From Pirellulaceae bacterium (GTDB taxonomy: Bacteria; Planctomycetota; Planctomycetia; Pirellulales; Pirellulaceae): a DNA stretch of 37,896 nucleotides. The first letter of the stretch is position 1. Every line of letters starts with the position of its first letter. The notes beneath the pieces are model-generated. The model saw only the letters and a program-made list of their open reading frames with translations, made no database searches and had not been told where the DNA came from. The stretch lies in the NCBI GenBank assembly GCA_016784735.1, contig JADHUC010000087.1, positions 1 to 37,896 on the forward strand, given 5' to 3'. Positions 1 through 8,032 of the stretch are shown here, piece after piece. The translations under genes were made by a program, and so were the position numbers.

Positions 1-92
1 GTCAGGTGTCGGGAAGAGGGCGGACCCATGGGGCCGTGAAACTCGAAACTCGAAACTTGAGACTCGAAACCGGCACCCGGCGATCGACGCCT

Positions 93-155
93 GTCACCTG
101 ACACCTGACACCCGACACCTGACACCCGACACCCGACACCTGACACCCGACACCT
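93..155. repeat. 7-bp tandem array (GACACCY), 9 units
   Basis: Eight consecutive exact units of GACACC followed by T or C occupy 100-155, preceded by one degenerate unit (GTCACCT, 93-99). The first 13 bases of the window are the reverse complement of 111-123, so an inverted copy probably continues upstream of the window. A second short repeat, built on GAAACTC, lies at 38-70. The array ends five bases before the ribosome binding site of the sialidase gene, so it sits in that gene's leader. Such a minisatellite is expected to vary in copy number between strains; this last point is inference. Confidence 0.85.
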
Positions 156-169
156 CACTGGAGCCTACC

Positions 170-1330
170 ATGAACACCACCCTCACACGTCGCTCTTGGC
201 TATTAGGCGTCGGCGCTGCCGCGGCCGGCGCTACGTTTCACATCGGACGCCGCGCGCTGGCTGCGCCTTCGTCGGAAATCCTTCAGACCAAGGTCATCAG
301 CCACCAACCGAGTTTGTATAACGGTTGGCCCACCTTGACGCGCCGCAAGTGTGGCGAGTTGCTTGTAGTGTGCTCTGCAGGACGCGAAGCGCATGTGTGC
401 CCGTTCGGTCGCGTCGATTTGATGCGATCGAAAGACGATGGCCAAACGTGGAGTTGGCCGCGCGTCGTTATGGACGGACCGATCGACGACCGCGATGCCG
501 GCGTGGTCGAGACGGCCAAGGGATCGATCCTGATCACCACGTTCACTTCGCTGGCATATGAGTCGATTTTGACGAAGGCCGAAAAGGACGGGAACTGGCC
601 CGAAGAGCGACTCGCCCGATGGCAAGCCGCTCATAATCGCGTCGGGCCGGAGCAGCGGCAGGCCGCATTGAGCGTTTGGATGATCCGCTCGACCGACGGC
701 GGCGTCACCTTCTCCGGACGCTACGACCCGCTGGTAAACAGCCCCCACGGGCCGATTCAGCTTGCCGATGGGCGGCTGCTGTACGCGGGCAAAGAGTTGT
801 GGCGAGGCGACCATCGGATCGGCGTGAGCGAGTCGACCGACGACGGCCAGACGTGGAGGTGGCTGGCCGCGATCCCCACGCGCGAAGGCGACAATCATAG
901 CAACTACCATGAACTGCACGTCGCCGAGGCGGCCGACGGCCGCTTGGTTGCGCAGGTGCGAAATCACAACCCAAAGAACGCAGGCGAGACTTTACAGTGC
1001 GAATCCGCCGACGGCGGCGCAACCTGGACGGCGCCTGGCTCCATCGGCGTGTGGGGGTTGCCGTCGTTTCTGTTGCGATTAAAGGATGATCGTCTACTGA
1101 TGACGTACGGCCACCGCCGAGCGCCGCTGGGCAATCAAGCTCGCATCAGCGAAGATTACGGCCGTACATGGTCCGAGCCGATCATCATTTCCGGTGACGG
1201 TGCATCCGGCGATTTAGGTTATCCTTCGACGGTCCAACTCGCGGACGGAACCTTGTTGACCGTCTGGTACGAACGGATGAAAGACTCCAGCAACGCCGCG
1301 CTGCGGCAGGCCCATTGGTCGATCACGTAG
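170..1330 (+). CDS. Tat-exported sialidase-like (BNR/Asp-box) protein
   Basis: A 386-residue secreted protein of the sialidase/neuraminidase superfamily (six-bladed beta-propeller), likely cleaving terminal sialic acids or acting on related glycans outside the cytoplasm. The N-terminus has a twin-arginine signal (TRRSWLLGVGAAAAG) ending near an ALA cleavage site around residue 31. Five Asp-box repeats of the form S-x-D-x-G-x-T-W/F are visible near residues 87, 175, 221, 278 and 326. The start is supported by GGAG at 160-163, six bases before ATG. The bacterial sialidase arginine triad was not assigned, so substrate specificity is open; many planctomycete members of this superfamily are annotated only as exo-alpha-sialidase. 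The next gene in the same direction is an exported amidohydrolase, but a long palindrome lies between them. Confidence 0.85.
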   Translation: MNTTLTRRSWLLGVGAAAAGATFHIGRRALAAPSSEILQTKVISHQPSLYNGWPTLTRRKCGELLVVCSAGREAHVCPFGRVDLMRSKDDGQTWSWPRVVMDGPIDDRDAGVVETAKGSILITTFTSLAYESILTKAEKDGNWPEERLARWQAAHNRVGPEQRQAALSVWMIRSTDGGVTFSGRYDPLVNSPHGPIQLADGRLLYAGKELWRGDHRIGVSESTDDGQTWRWLAAIPTREGDNHSNYHELHVAEAADGRLVAQVRNHNPKNAGETLQCESADGGATWTAPGSIGVWGLPSFLLRLKDDRLLMTYGHRRAPLGNQARISEDYGRTWSEPIIISGDGASGDLGYPSTVQLADGTLLTVWYERMKDSSNAALRQAHWSIT

Positions 1331-1352
1331 GAGCGTGAATGAGACAGCTTCC

Positions 1353-1421
1353 TCGTTTAACCGCAAGCCGGAGGCGTGCGCGTTGGGTGGACGCGCACGC
1401 CTCCGGCTTGCGGTTAAACGA
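1353..1421. repeat. Family A palindrome: perfect 31-bp inverted repeat, 7-nt loop
   Basis: Arms 1353-1383 and 1391-1421 are perfectly complementary with loop 1384-1390. The core contains CGTTTAACCGCAAGCC followed by GGAGGCG. The left arm recurs at the right edge of the window (37867-37896), and diverged copies lie in the suf operon at 25701-25783 and 27268-27357. It is placed directly after the sialidase stop codon and could act as a transcript end or stabiliser. There is no T-run, so it is not a classical Rho-independent terminator. The spread of copies suggests a dispersed REP/BIME-like element. Confidence 0.95.
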
Positions 1422-1482
1422 CGTCCGACGCTACAAGAATTGGCAAGTTTTCTATTGGCAATACTAACAAGGCCAGAATCAC

Positions 1483-3183
1483 ATGGGCAAGCCTTTCCTG
1501 ATTCAGACGATGCTAATGACCATGTTTGTGCCGGTAGGCGAATTTGCGATCGCCGACGACGAAAACGCGGAGCTAGTCCTGCGCGGCGGTAAGATCGTTA
1601 CTCTGGATGATCGCCAGCCCACTGCTAACGCTCTAGCCGTTGGCCACGGGAGGATCATTGCATTGGGCGAGGACGACGACGTGTCAAAGCTCATCGGCGC
1701 GGAAACCAGAGTCATCGACCTTGATGGACGCTTGGCGATTCCGGGGTTCATTGAGGGGCACGGACACTTCGTGGGTCTGGGGCGATCGAAAATGATCCTG
1801 GATCTTACGAAGGCCGAAACTTGGAACGATATCGTTCGATTGGTGAAGGATGCAGCCCAGAAGAAACCTGCCGGACAGTGGATCGTCGGCCGAGGTTGGC
1901 ATCAGTCGAAATGGAATCCGCCGCCCGAGCCCAATGTAGACGGCTACCCGGTACACACCAAGTTAAGTGCCGTGACGCCGAAACATCCCGCATTGCTGAC
2001 TCACGCCAGCGGACACGCAAGCATCGCGAACGCTCGGGCGATGCAATTGGCGAAGGTCGATGCCGCTACGCCCGATCCGGGCGGCGGCGAAATCCTGCGG
2101 GACACGGACGGCAAACCCACCGGCGTGTTTCGCGAAACTGCCCAAGGATTGGTCGGGCCGACAGGAGAGGCTGTGGACCGTGGTGACCGTCAGTTGGAGC
2201 GGGCGATCGAACTGGCCACGCAGGAATGTCTCGAAAACGGTATCACCAGTTTTCACGACGCCGGTTCATCGTTCGAGACGATCGACGTTTTCAAGCGATT
2301 GGCGGAGGAGGGCCACCTGCGCGTCCGACTCTGGGTCATGGTTGGTGACAGCAATAATCGGATGGCGCGCCTATTGCCGAAATACCGGATGGTCGGCTTC
2401 GGAGACAATCATCTGACCGTTCGGGCGATCAAGCGGTTCATCGACGGAGCATTGGGAGCACACGGCGCGTGGATGCTGGAGCCGTATGACGATATGCCGA
2501 CCAGCGTTGGATTGAACACGTCGTCGGTGTCGTCGATTCGCCAAACGGCCGAGTTGGCGATCCGGCACGATTATCAGCTCTGCGTCCACGCCATTGGAGA
2601 TCGCGCAAACCGCGAGATCCTGAATCTGTTCGAAGACGCTTTTCGCAGCAAGCCGACTGACCGGTCGCGGCGGTGGCGAGTCGAGCACGCCCAGCACCTT
2701 GATCCCGACGACATACCGCGATTTGCACAGTTGGGCGTAATCGCGTCGATGCAGGGCGTGCACGCCACTTCGGACGCTCCGTACGTGATCAAACGACTAG
2801 GCCAGCGACGCGCCGCCGAAGGCGCCTACGTTTGGCAACGCCTTATCCAAGCAGACGCCACTGTCATCAACGGCAGCGACGTTCCCGTCGAAGACATCGA
2901 CCCAATTGCGTGTTTCTACGCAAGCGTGACTAGGAAATTGCGATCGGGGGAGGAGTTTTTTCCGGAACAACGAATGACACGCGAACAGGCTCTGCGTTCC
3001 TACACGATTGACGCAGCATATGCAGCGTTCGAGGAAGACGTCAAAGGCTCGTTGTCGCCTGGCAAACTCGCTGACATTGTAGTTCTGTCAAACGACATCC
3101 TGGTATGTCCTGAAGAAGAAATCCTGAAGGCGAAAGTCGTTTACACAATCATCGGCGGCAAAGTGCTGTACGAGCTTCCGTAG
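1483..3183 (+). CDS. Amidohydrolase family 3 (YtcJ-like), probably exported
   Basis: A 566-residue metal-dependent hydrolase of the amidohydrolase superfamily, YtcJ/amidohydrolase_3 branch. The N-terminal beta-sandwich segment (ELVLRGGKIVTLD, about residues 29-42) leads into the first metal motif, where H93 and H95 sit in EGHGHF. Later metal-site motifs are HAIGDRAN (about residue 369), RVEHAQH (about 398) and GSDVPVE (about 463). The C-terminus returns to the sandwich domain (SLSPGKLADIVVLSNDIL). Family members hydrolyse amide, carbamate or N-formyl bonds; the substrate cannot be read from sequence. The first 24 residues are hydrophobic and end in an alanine site (EFAIA/DD), compatible with a weak signal peptide. 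No clear ribosome binding site is seen, and an in-frame ATG at 1510 is an alternative start. It lies downstream of the sialidase, separated by a 31-bp palindrome. Confidence 0.85.
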   Translation: MGKPFLIQTMLMTMFVPVGEFAIADDENAELVLRGGKIVTLDDRQPTANALAVGHGRIIALGEDDDVSKLIGAETRVIDLDGRLAIPGFIEGHGHFVGLGRSKMILDLTKAETWNDIVRLVKDAAQKKPAGQWIVGRGWHQSKWNPPPEPNVDGYPVHTKLSAVTPKHPALLTHASGHASIANARAMQLAKVDAATPDPGGGEILRDTDGKPTGVFRETAQGLVGPTGEAVDRGDRQLERAIELATQECLENGITSFHDAGSSFETIDVFKRLAEEGHLRVRLWVMVGDSNNRMARLLPKYRMVGFGDNHLTVRAIKRFIDGALGAHGAWMLEPYDDMPTSVGLNTSSVSSIRQTAELAIRHDYQLCVHAIGDRANREILNLFEDAFRSKPTDRSRRWRVEHAQHLDPDDIPRFAQLGVIASMQGVHATSDAPYVIKRLGQRRAAEGAYVWQRLIQADATVINGSDVPVEDIDPIACFYASVTRKLRSGEEFFPEQRMTREQALRSYTIDAAYAAFEEDVKGSLSPGKLADIVVLSNDILVCPEEEILKAKVVYTIIGGKVLYELP

Positions 3184-3230
3184 CAGTCGGCTCTCTCGTT
3201 GCGGCGCTCGCGCGTGAAGCGAGGCATCTT

Positions 3231-3288
3231 GTGGGGCACGTTTCCAACGTGCCTGCAGCCCGATAGGCACGTTGGAAACGTGCCCCAC
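3231..3288. repeat. Family D palindrome: perfect 24-bp inverted repeat between convergent genes
   Basis: Arms 3231-3254 and 3265-3288 are exactly complementary around a 10-nt loop. Each arm is itself a small hairpin, GGCACGTTTCCAACGTGCC, giving the nested architecture of a BIME (paired REP units). It fills the gap between the convergent amidohydrolase and SpoIIE-phosphatase genes, so it is well placed as a two-way transcript end. No other copy was seen in this window. Confidence 0.9.
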
Positions 3289-3294
3289 GTCGAG

Positions 3295-4986
3295 TCACTC
3301 AAGGACCTTGATAACGACGACTGTGACATCGTCGTCCAGCTTCTCCCGGCCGGAGTATTCCAACGCGGCTTGATACAAGATCTCGATGATCTCTCTGGCC
3401 GCCTTGCCGCGATTGTCTCTCACAACCTTAAGTGCACGTTCGGTCCCGAACATCGGTCCTTCCGACGCTCGCGCTTCAAGCACGCCGTCCGTAAGAAGAA
3501 AAAGAAGATCACCGGGCTCCAGCGAGATGGGACCACCAATAGGAAACTCGACATCAGGAAGGATCGCCAGCGGAATCGTCCCACTCGGCAAATGGGCTTT
3601 CTCATCGCCGGATGGGTCTAGTACGTAGCCGTTAGGGTGTCCAGCGTTGATGTAAGTCACGGTGCGTGTTTGCGGATCGAGGCGTGCAAACACGGCCGTG
3701 ATGAACAGATCCTCTTTTGTGTCGCGGATCAGAGCGGAATTCACTCGGGCCATAGTCTCATCGATTCCTATGCCCAACTCAGACAGAGAATGAAGATAGG
3801 CGTGAGTGGATGCCGTTACCAAGGCGGAACTAAAACCGTGCCCGCTCACGTCACCCACCATGATTCCCAAGCACCCGTCTTCCATGGGAAGATAATCATA
3901 AAGGTCGCCGGCTGCATGCTCGGCGGGATAGACCGCGCCGGCGATGTCGAACCCTGGCAACGCCGGTGCCTCGGCTGGCAACAAGCGTTGCTGAATCTCC
4001 TCGGCCGCCAGCAATTGGGCCTCGTGTTCGAGCAGGGTTTCCTCGGTTCGAACACGTTTGATCGTGCCGGCCAAGATGTCGGCCACCGATGACAAAAACT
4101 CCTCGTCCTCCGGTCGTCTCACGTGCCCATGCTTCAGATACAGGTTGATCACGCCATACAACCGTTGGCCCGAGAGGATCGGTATGCAGTAGTGACCGTG
4201 AGGAGCCATGCCGGGAAATTGCGTTTCGTGACGTTTGTCGACGCAATTGGAGTATACGATCTGGCGACTTTCTGCTGCCGCACCGCACAGGCAGTGTCCA
4301 AACGGCACCTCGGCGCAACTGTGCAGCAACTCGTCTGGGAGCCCAATCTGAGTCTTCATGCTCAACGAGAGGGTCCCTTCCTCTTGAAGAAAGACTGCTC
4401 CCTTTGCTTCGAGGGAAAGCCAGGGAATCGCGAAAAGCAGATTCAGAGTGCGCTTGAACATCTCTTCGAGCGAGATCGATTCGAGGGAGATCTGCAAGAG
4501 CGAACTGATCGCTTGCTGGATACGGAGGCTGGTTTCGATCTGCTTCTCGGCATTCCGGCGCTCGGTAATATCTCGAACCGAGCAGAAAATGAGCGTGCCG
4601 CCGCTTGCACGCATTGGGCTCAGGCTGATCTCTACCGGAAACTCGGTTCCGTCCTTGCGGCGGGCGGCGAGATTCAGACCGGAGGCCATGGGGCGGACAT
4701 GCGGTTTTTCGCCATACTTGGAACGGTATTCTCGATGCCGGTTGCGAAACCGCTCGGGCACGACAATTTCCATTGCCTCTCCGACCAGTTCCTCGCTCGA
4801 GTACCCCAGCATCTCCTCCGCCATCGCGTTGGCCAAGGTGATCTCGCCCTTCTCGTTGACGACGATCATCGCGTCCGGGGCCACGTTCAATAAACCGCGA
4901 AACACCTCCTCGGCACGGCAAGGCTGGACGCATTCTTGCTGAGGCAGTGGGGCGTTGATGTGCGGGAGTCCGTTCAGGTCCGTCAT
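3295..4986 (-). CDS. PAS-GAF-SpoIIE (PP2C-type) phosphatase, RsbU-like
   Basis: A 563-residue cytoplasmic signalling phosphatase. A PAS domain with PAC tail occupies about residues 25-145, a GAF domain about 155-315 (with QIVYSNC and DKRHETQFPG), and a short coiled coil leads to a SpoIIE/RsbU-type PPM phosphatase domain from about 340 to the end. Metal-binding acidic residues are present in GDLYDY, GDVSGHG, TDGVLEA and the terminal DDVTVVV. Such enzymes dephosphorylate anti-sigma-factor antagonists (STAS proteins) in partner-switching control of sigma factors. No STAS protein or anti-sigma kinase is encoded next to it, so its partners must lie elsewhere. The PAS and GAF domains suggest control by a small ligand, redox state or light. 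Transcription diverges from the histidine kinase at 5486. Confidence 0.88.
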   Translation of the reverse strand: MTDLNGLPHINAPLPQQECVQPCRAEEVFRGLLNVAPDAMIVVNEKGEITLANAMAEEMLGYSSEELVGEAMEIVVPERFRNRHREYRSKYGEKPHVRPMASGLNLAARRKDGTEFPVEISLSPMRASGGTLIFCSVRDITERRNAEKQIETSLRIQQAISSLLQISLESISLEEMFKRTLNLLFAIPWLSLEAKGAVFLQEEGTLSLSMKTQIGLPDELLHSCAEVPFGHCLCGAAAESRQIVYSNCVDKRHETQFPGMAPHGHYCIPILSGQRLYGVINLYLKHGHVRRPEDEEFLSSVADILAGTIKRVRTEETLLEHEAQLLAAEEIQQRLLPAEAPALPGFDIAGAVYPAEHAAGDLYDYLPMEDGCLGIMVGDVSGHGFSSALVTASTHAYLHSLSELGIGIDETMARVNSALIRDTKEDLFITAVFARLDPQTRTVTYINAGHPNGYVLDPSGDEKAHLPSGTIPLAILPDVEFPIGGPISLEPGDLLFLLTDGVLEARASEGPMFGTERALKVVRDNRGKAAREIIEILYQAALEYSGREKLDDDVTVVVIKVLE

Positions 4987-5485
4987 GTTGTCAACTCGGA
5001 TAGTCTGCCAAATGTGAATGGAGCCGAATCGACATCCTCTGTTGTTTCTCGCGAAACTGTCTCACTCGGCAAAAACGAAGACGTCCATCTCCACCGCTTC
5101 CAGATTGGCGTGACCCCGCCTAGCTGCGCTCGCCACACAGCAGATCACATCATGTATTGTCGCAAGGTGCACGCGAGAAGGGAATCGAGACGGTCTCCAC
5201 GAATCCTTCCAGGAAATCCCAGATTTTAATAAGGGATATGCCACTTTTTCAATAGGCTATTTCCTTATCGCAAGGCCCATAGTAACTATTTTCAACCCCA
5301 AGGTGATCGTCTCGTGGTTGTTTGCGGTTAAACGCATTGGAGTTCATGCATGGGGCTCATGGGCCTCCGTTCGTGGCAATCGTGGGCCGGATGGCGTAGA
5401 TCCACTTGAGGGTTGGCGGTCCGAGCGAAAAAGGAACGCGCACGAGCCAAGGCTATCGCCTCATACCAAAACCCTCTGAACAGCG
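4987..5485. other. 499-bp divergent intergenic region
   Basis: This gap separates the divergent SpoIIE-phosphatase and PAS histidine kinase genes and should hold both promoters. No convincing gene is present. An AT-rich patch at 5221-5270 contains ATAAGG at 5229-5234 and its complement CCTTAT at 5263-5268. On the minus strand TTGAAA followed 15 bases later by TATTAA is a weak promoter candidate there. A solitary 13-nt end of family A (TTGCGGTTAAACG) lies at 5322-5334, apparently the remnant of a palindrome. Nothing else was recognised. Confidence 0.5.
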
Positions 5486-7210
5486 GTGATTAGCGTGCCC
5501 AGTCAATTCGGTACGGAAAACCAACTGGTTTGTGAGTTGGAGGCTCTGCGACGCCGCGTTGCCGAATTGGAGGCGACAGAATCCGAGCATGAGCGGATCG
5601 AAACTGCGCTGAAGGCGAGTGAGGAAAAGCTCCGCTTCCAGGCGCAACTGTTGGACAGTGTTCGCGAGTCGATCATCGCCACCGACCTTGACGGTCACGT
5701 GGTCTACTGGGGCAAGGGGGCCGAAGGCTTATACGGCTATGCTGCCGAGGATGTCATGGACGAGTTGATCACGTTCATCGTCGAGCCGCCACAGGAGGAA
5801 GAGGAAATCGAGCGAATGCGACAGGTGCGCGAAACGGGCTCGTGGCGCGGACAGTACGTGCAGAGAAGGAAAGATGGCACTTCGTTCTGGTCGGATACAA
5901 CGATTTCGTTGGTGGCAGACGAGAAAGGTCGTCCGTGTGGCATGGTAGGCATTGACCGCGACATCACCGAACAGAAGGGCGCCGAACAGGCACTGCGCAA
6001 AGCGCACGAGGATTTGGAGCACCGCGTCGTCGAACGAACGAAACAACTGGTCGACGCCAATTCGTCGCTGGAGAAAGAGATCGTCGACCGACAGCAGGCC
6101 GAGAAGGCACTGCGGGCAAACGAGGAACGGTTCCGCCTGATCGCCGAAAACGTAACCGACGTCGTGTGGACGGTCGAAATCGCGCATATGGCCGAGGTGA
6201 TCGCTGGTGCATCCAGCAACCTCAGTGCGATTGATCCGGACGAACTGCTTAACCAATGGCAGTTTACCTTCATCAGTCCTTCGATCCAACAGATCATTGG
6301 CTACTCGGCCGAAGAAGCCATGAGCCTGCATCCGAAGGATCTTCTTTCGCCGGCATCGTTTTCGATTCTCCAAGACGCTTTTGCCGAGGAGTTGATGATC
6401 GAAGCGACGGGCAACGGAGATCCACTGCGAAAGCGCACATTGGAGTTGGAGCACATCACCAAGGACGGAAATCGCCGCTGGTGCGAAATCGCTGCAAAGT
6501 TCGTGCGCGACGAGGACAATCAGATCGCCGGCGTGGAAGGAATAACTCGCGACATTACGCCCCGCAAGACTCTGGAAAAGCAGCTCTCGGAATCCATCGT
6601 CGAGCAACAGAAGAAGATCGGACAGCAGTTGCACGACGAACTGGGCCAGCAACTGCTCGGCCTGGGGTTGATGGCTAAGGGCTTGCAGCGGGCGCTCGAA
6701 ACGAGGCAGCTTCCTGAGGCCCGCACGGCTGGCGACCTGGTCGCCGCCATGGGACATGCCCAGGACTGCGTGCGCGCGGTTCTGAAAGGTATCCGTCCGG
6801 TCGAGGTGGATTCAGGCGGTCTGATGGCGGCGCTGGCCGATTTGGCCGCGGGAACGGAACAGCTTTCCGGGGTCCCATGCAAATTCGAATGCGCACGGAC
6901 GATTCCCGTGGAAGACAATCACACGGCGACGCAACTGTATCACATTGCCCAGGAAGCAGTTCGAAACGCGGTGCGGCACGGCGAGGCAACCCAGATTACG
7001 CTTGGTTTGGCGTATGCCGATAGCCATTTGAGGCTTTGGATTCGCGACAACGGCAAGGGAATTGCCGGCGACCCGGAGCAGTTGACGGGCATGGGACTGC
7101 GAATCATGCGTCATCGAGCCGGTGTCGTCCACGCGGGCCTTACGATTGAATCAGCCGAGGATCGAGGCACCTTAGTCGTCTGCACTCTACCACTTGAGCA
7201 GCTACGATGA
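5486..7210 (+). CDS. PAS-PAS sensor histidine kinase, HisKA_3 (NarL/DegS type)
   Basis: A 574-residue cytosolic sensor kinase with no membrane segment. An N-terminal coiled coil (residues 8-40) precedes PAS1 with PAC (about 45-165), a second coiled coil (about 170-215) and PAS2 (about 220-360). The HisKA_3 dimerisation domain carries the H-box LHDELGQ near residue 382. The HATPase domain has an N-box (EAVRNAVRHG, about 491) and G-boxes (DNGKGIAG and TGMGLRIM). The start is GTG at 5486: an in-frame TGA at 5477 rules out a longer form, though GTG at 5495 is possible. The stop overlaps the ATG of the following response regulator by four bases, so the two are translationally coupled partners. The signal is probably cytoplasmic, sensed through the PAS domains. 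Confidence 0.92.
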   Translation: MISVPSQFGTENQLVCELEALRRRVAELEATESEHERIETALKASEEKLRFQAQLLDSVRESIIATDLDGHVVYWGKGAEGLYGYAAEDVMDELITFIVEPPQEEEEIERMRQVRETGSWRGQYVQRRKDGTSFWSDTTISLVADEKGRPCGMVGIDRDITEQKGAEQALRKAHEDLEHRVVERTKQLVDANSSLEKEIVDRQQAEKALRANEERFRLIAENVTDVVWTVEIAHMAEVIAGASSNLSAIDPDELLNQWQFTFISPSIQQIIGYSAEEAMSLHPKDLLSPASFSILQDAFAEELMIEATGNGDPLRKRTLELEHITKDGNRRWCEIAAKFVRDEDNQIAGVEGITRDITPRKTLEKQLSESIVEQQKKIGQQLHDELGQQLLGLGLMAKGLQRALETRQLPEARTAGDLVAAMGHAQDCVRAVLKGIRPVEVDSGGLMAALADLAAGTEQLSGVPCKFECARTIPVEDNHTATQLYHIAQEAVRNAVRHGEATQITLGLAYADSHLRLWIRDNGKGIAGDPEQLTGMGLRIMRHRAGVVHAGLTIESAEDRGTLVVCTLPLEQLR

Positions 7211-7884
7211 CCACACACTTGAAAAGCCAGTTCGGAAACGGCAAGAAGCGAATCCTGATCGTGGACGACCACCCCATCGTCCGGCAAGGGTTGGCGCAGT
7301 TGATCGCCCACGAATCCGATATCGAGGTGTGCGGCGACGCGGATAGCGTGGCGGACGCATTGCGAGAAGCCGATTCCCTGCGGCCCGATCTTGTGGTAGT
7401 AGACATTTCGCTGAAAGACAGCCACGGGATGGAACTGATCACGCAGCTAAAATCAAGCCACCAAGATACGAAGATGCTTGTTTGGTCCATGTTTGACGAA
7501 ATGGTCTTTGCCGAGCGCGTCTTGCGCGCCGGCGCCATGGGCTACATCAACAAGCAGGAATCCGTGGAGAACGTGGTCGACGCCATCCGTCACGTCCTCC
7601 GCGGCGAAATCTACCTGAGCCCGCGCATGACCAACCACGTCCTGACTCGCATCGGACGAGGCGAGTCGATCCAACAGGATCCGATCAGCGGCCTGACAGA
7701 TCGGGAGTTGGAGGTGTTCGAGATGATCGGCCAGGGCATGACCACGCAGCAAATCGCCCGTCACCTCGGCTTGAGCCCAAAGACGATCGAAACGCATCGC
7801 GAGAAAATCAAGGCGAAACTCGATCTCCGCAACGCAGCCGAACTGAGCCGTCGCGCCGTTCAATGGGTACTGGAACAGAGATGA
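7207..7884 (+). CDS. NarL/FixJ-type response regulator (REC-LuxR HTH)
   Basis: A 225-residue transcription factor, the cognate partner of the overlapping histidine kinase (ATGA overlap, 7207-7210). The receiver domain has acidic residues D20 and D21 and phosphoacceptor D66 (DLVVVDISL), with the switch lysine in GYINKQES. A LuxR-type helix-turn-helix fills about residues 158-222 (LTDRELEVFEMIGQGM through TIETHREKIKAKL). It should bind target promoters as a dimer when phosphorylated. The targets are not evident; the flanking genes are convergent or divergent and show no obvious shared operator. A long palindrome follows the stop codon. Confidence 0.94.
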   Translation: MTTHLKSQFGNGKKRILIVDDHPIVRQGLAQLIAHESDIEVCGDADSVADALREADSLRPDLVVVDISLKDSHGMELITQLKSSHQDTKMLVWSMFDEMVFAERVLRAGAMGYINKQESVENVVDAIRHVLRGEIYLSPRMTNHVLTRIGRGESIQQDPISGLTDRELEVFEMIGQGMTTQQIARHLGLSPKTIETHREKIKAKLDLRNAAELSRRAVQWVLEQR

Positions 7885-7899
7885 CGCCGTCGCTTCACT

Positions 7900-7992
7900 G
7901 TAGGGTGGGCCAAGTCTTCGCGGCCCACCGCTCAGTACTCGGTAGTAAGTACTCAGATCCCGGTGGGCCCGCGAAGACTTGGCCCACCCTAC
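7900..7992. repeat. Family B palindrome between convergent genes
   Basis: Arm 7900-7930 (31 nt) pairs with 7961-7992 (32 nt) with a single extra G. Each arm is itself a hairpin, with GGTGGGCC and GGCCCACC flanking a ten-base loop (AAGTCTTCGC). The 30-nt connecting loop contains two AGTACTC motifs. One further single unit of the family lies at 33827-33856 in the ilvB leader. It occupies the gap between the convergent regulator gene and the 862-residue secreted protein gene, where it could serve as a two-way transcript end. Confidence 0.92.
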
Positions 7993-8032
7993 GAAGATGC
8001 AAGTACGCCGCGCAACGTTTCGGGGTTAGACT

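Noticed and set aside
93..155. Possible CRISPR array
   Set aside because: The units are 7 bp, head to tail, with no spacers, and no cas genes are present.
1335..1592. Small gene after the sialidase
   Set aside because: The reading frame is mostly made of the family A palindrome and overlaps the amidohydrolase start.
3199..3621. Plus-strand gene through the family D palindrome
   Set aside because: It reads through the hairpin and into the antisense of the SpoIIE-type phosphatase, with no domain or start signal.
5322..5334. Functional palindrome upstream of the PAS kinase
   Set aside because: Only 13 bases of a family A end are present and no partner arm exists, so it is a remnant at most.
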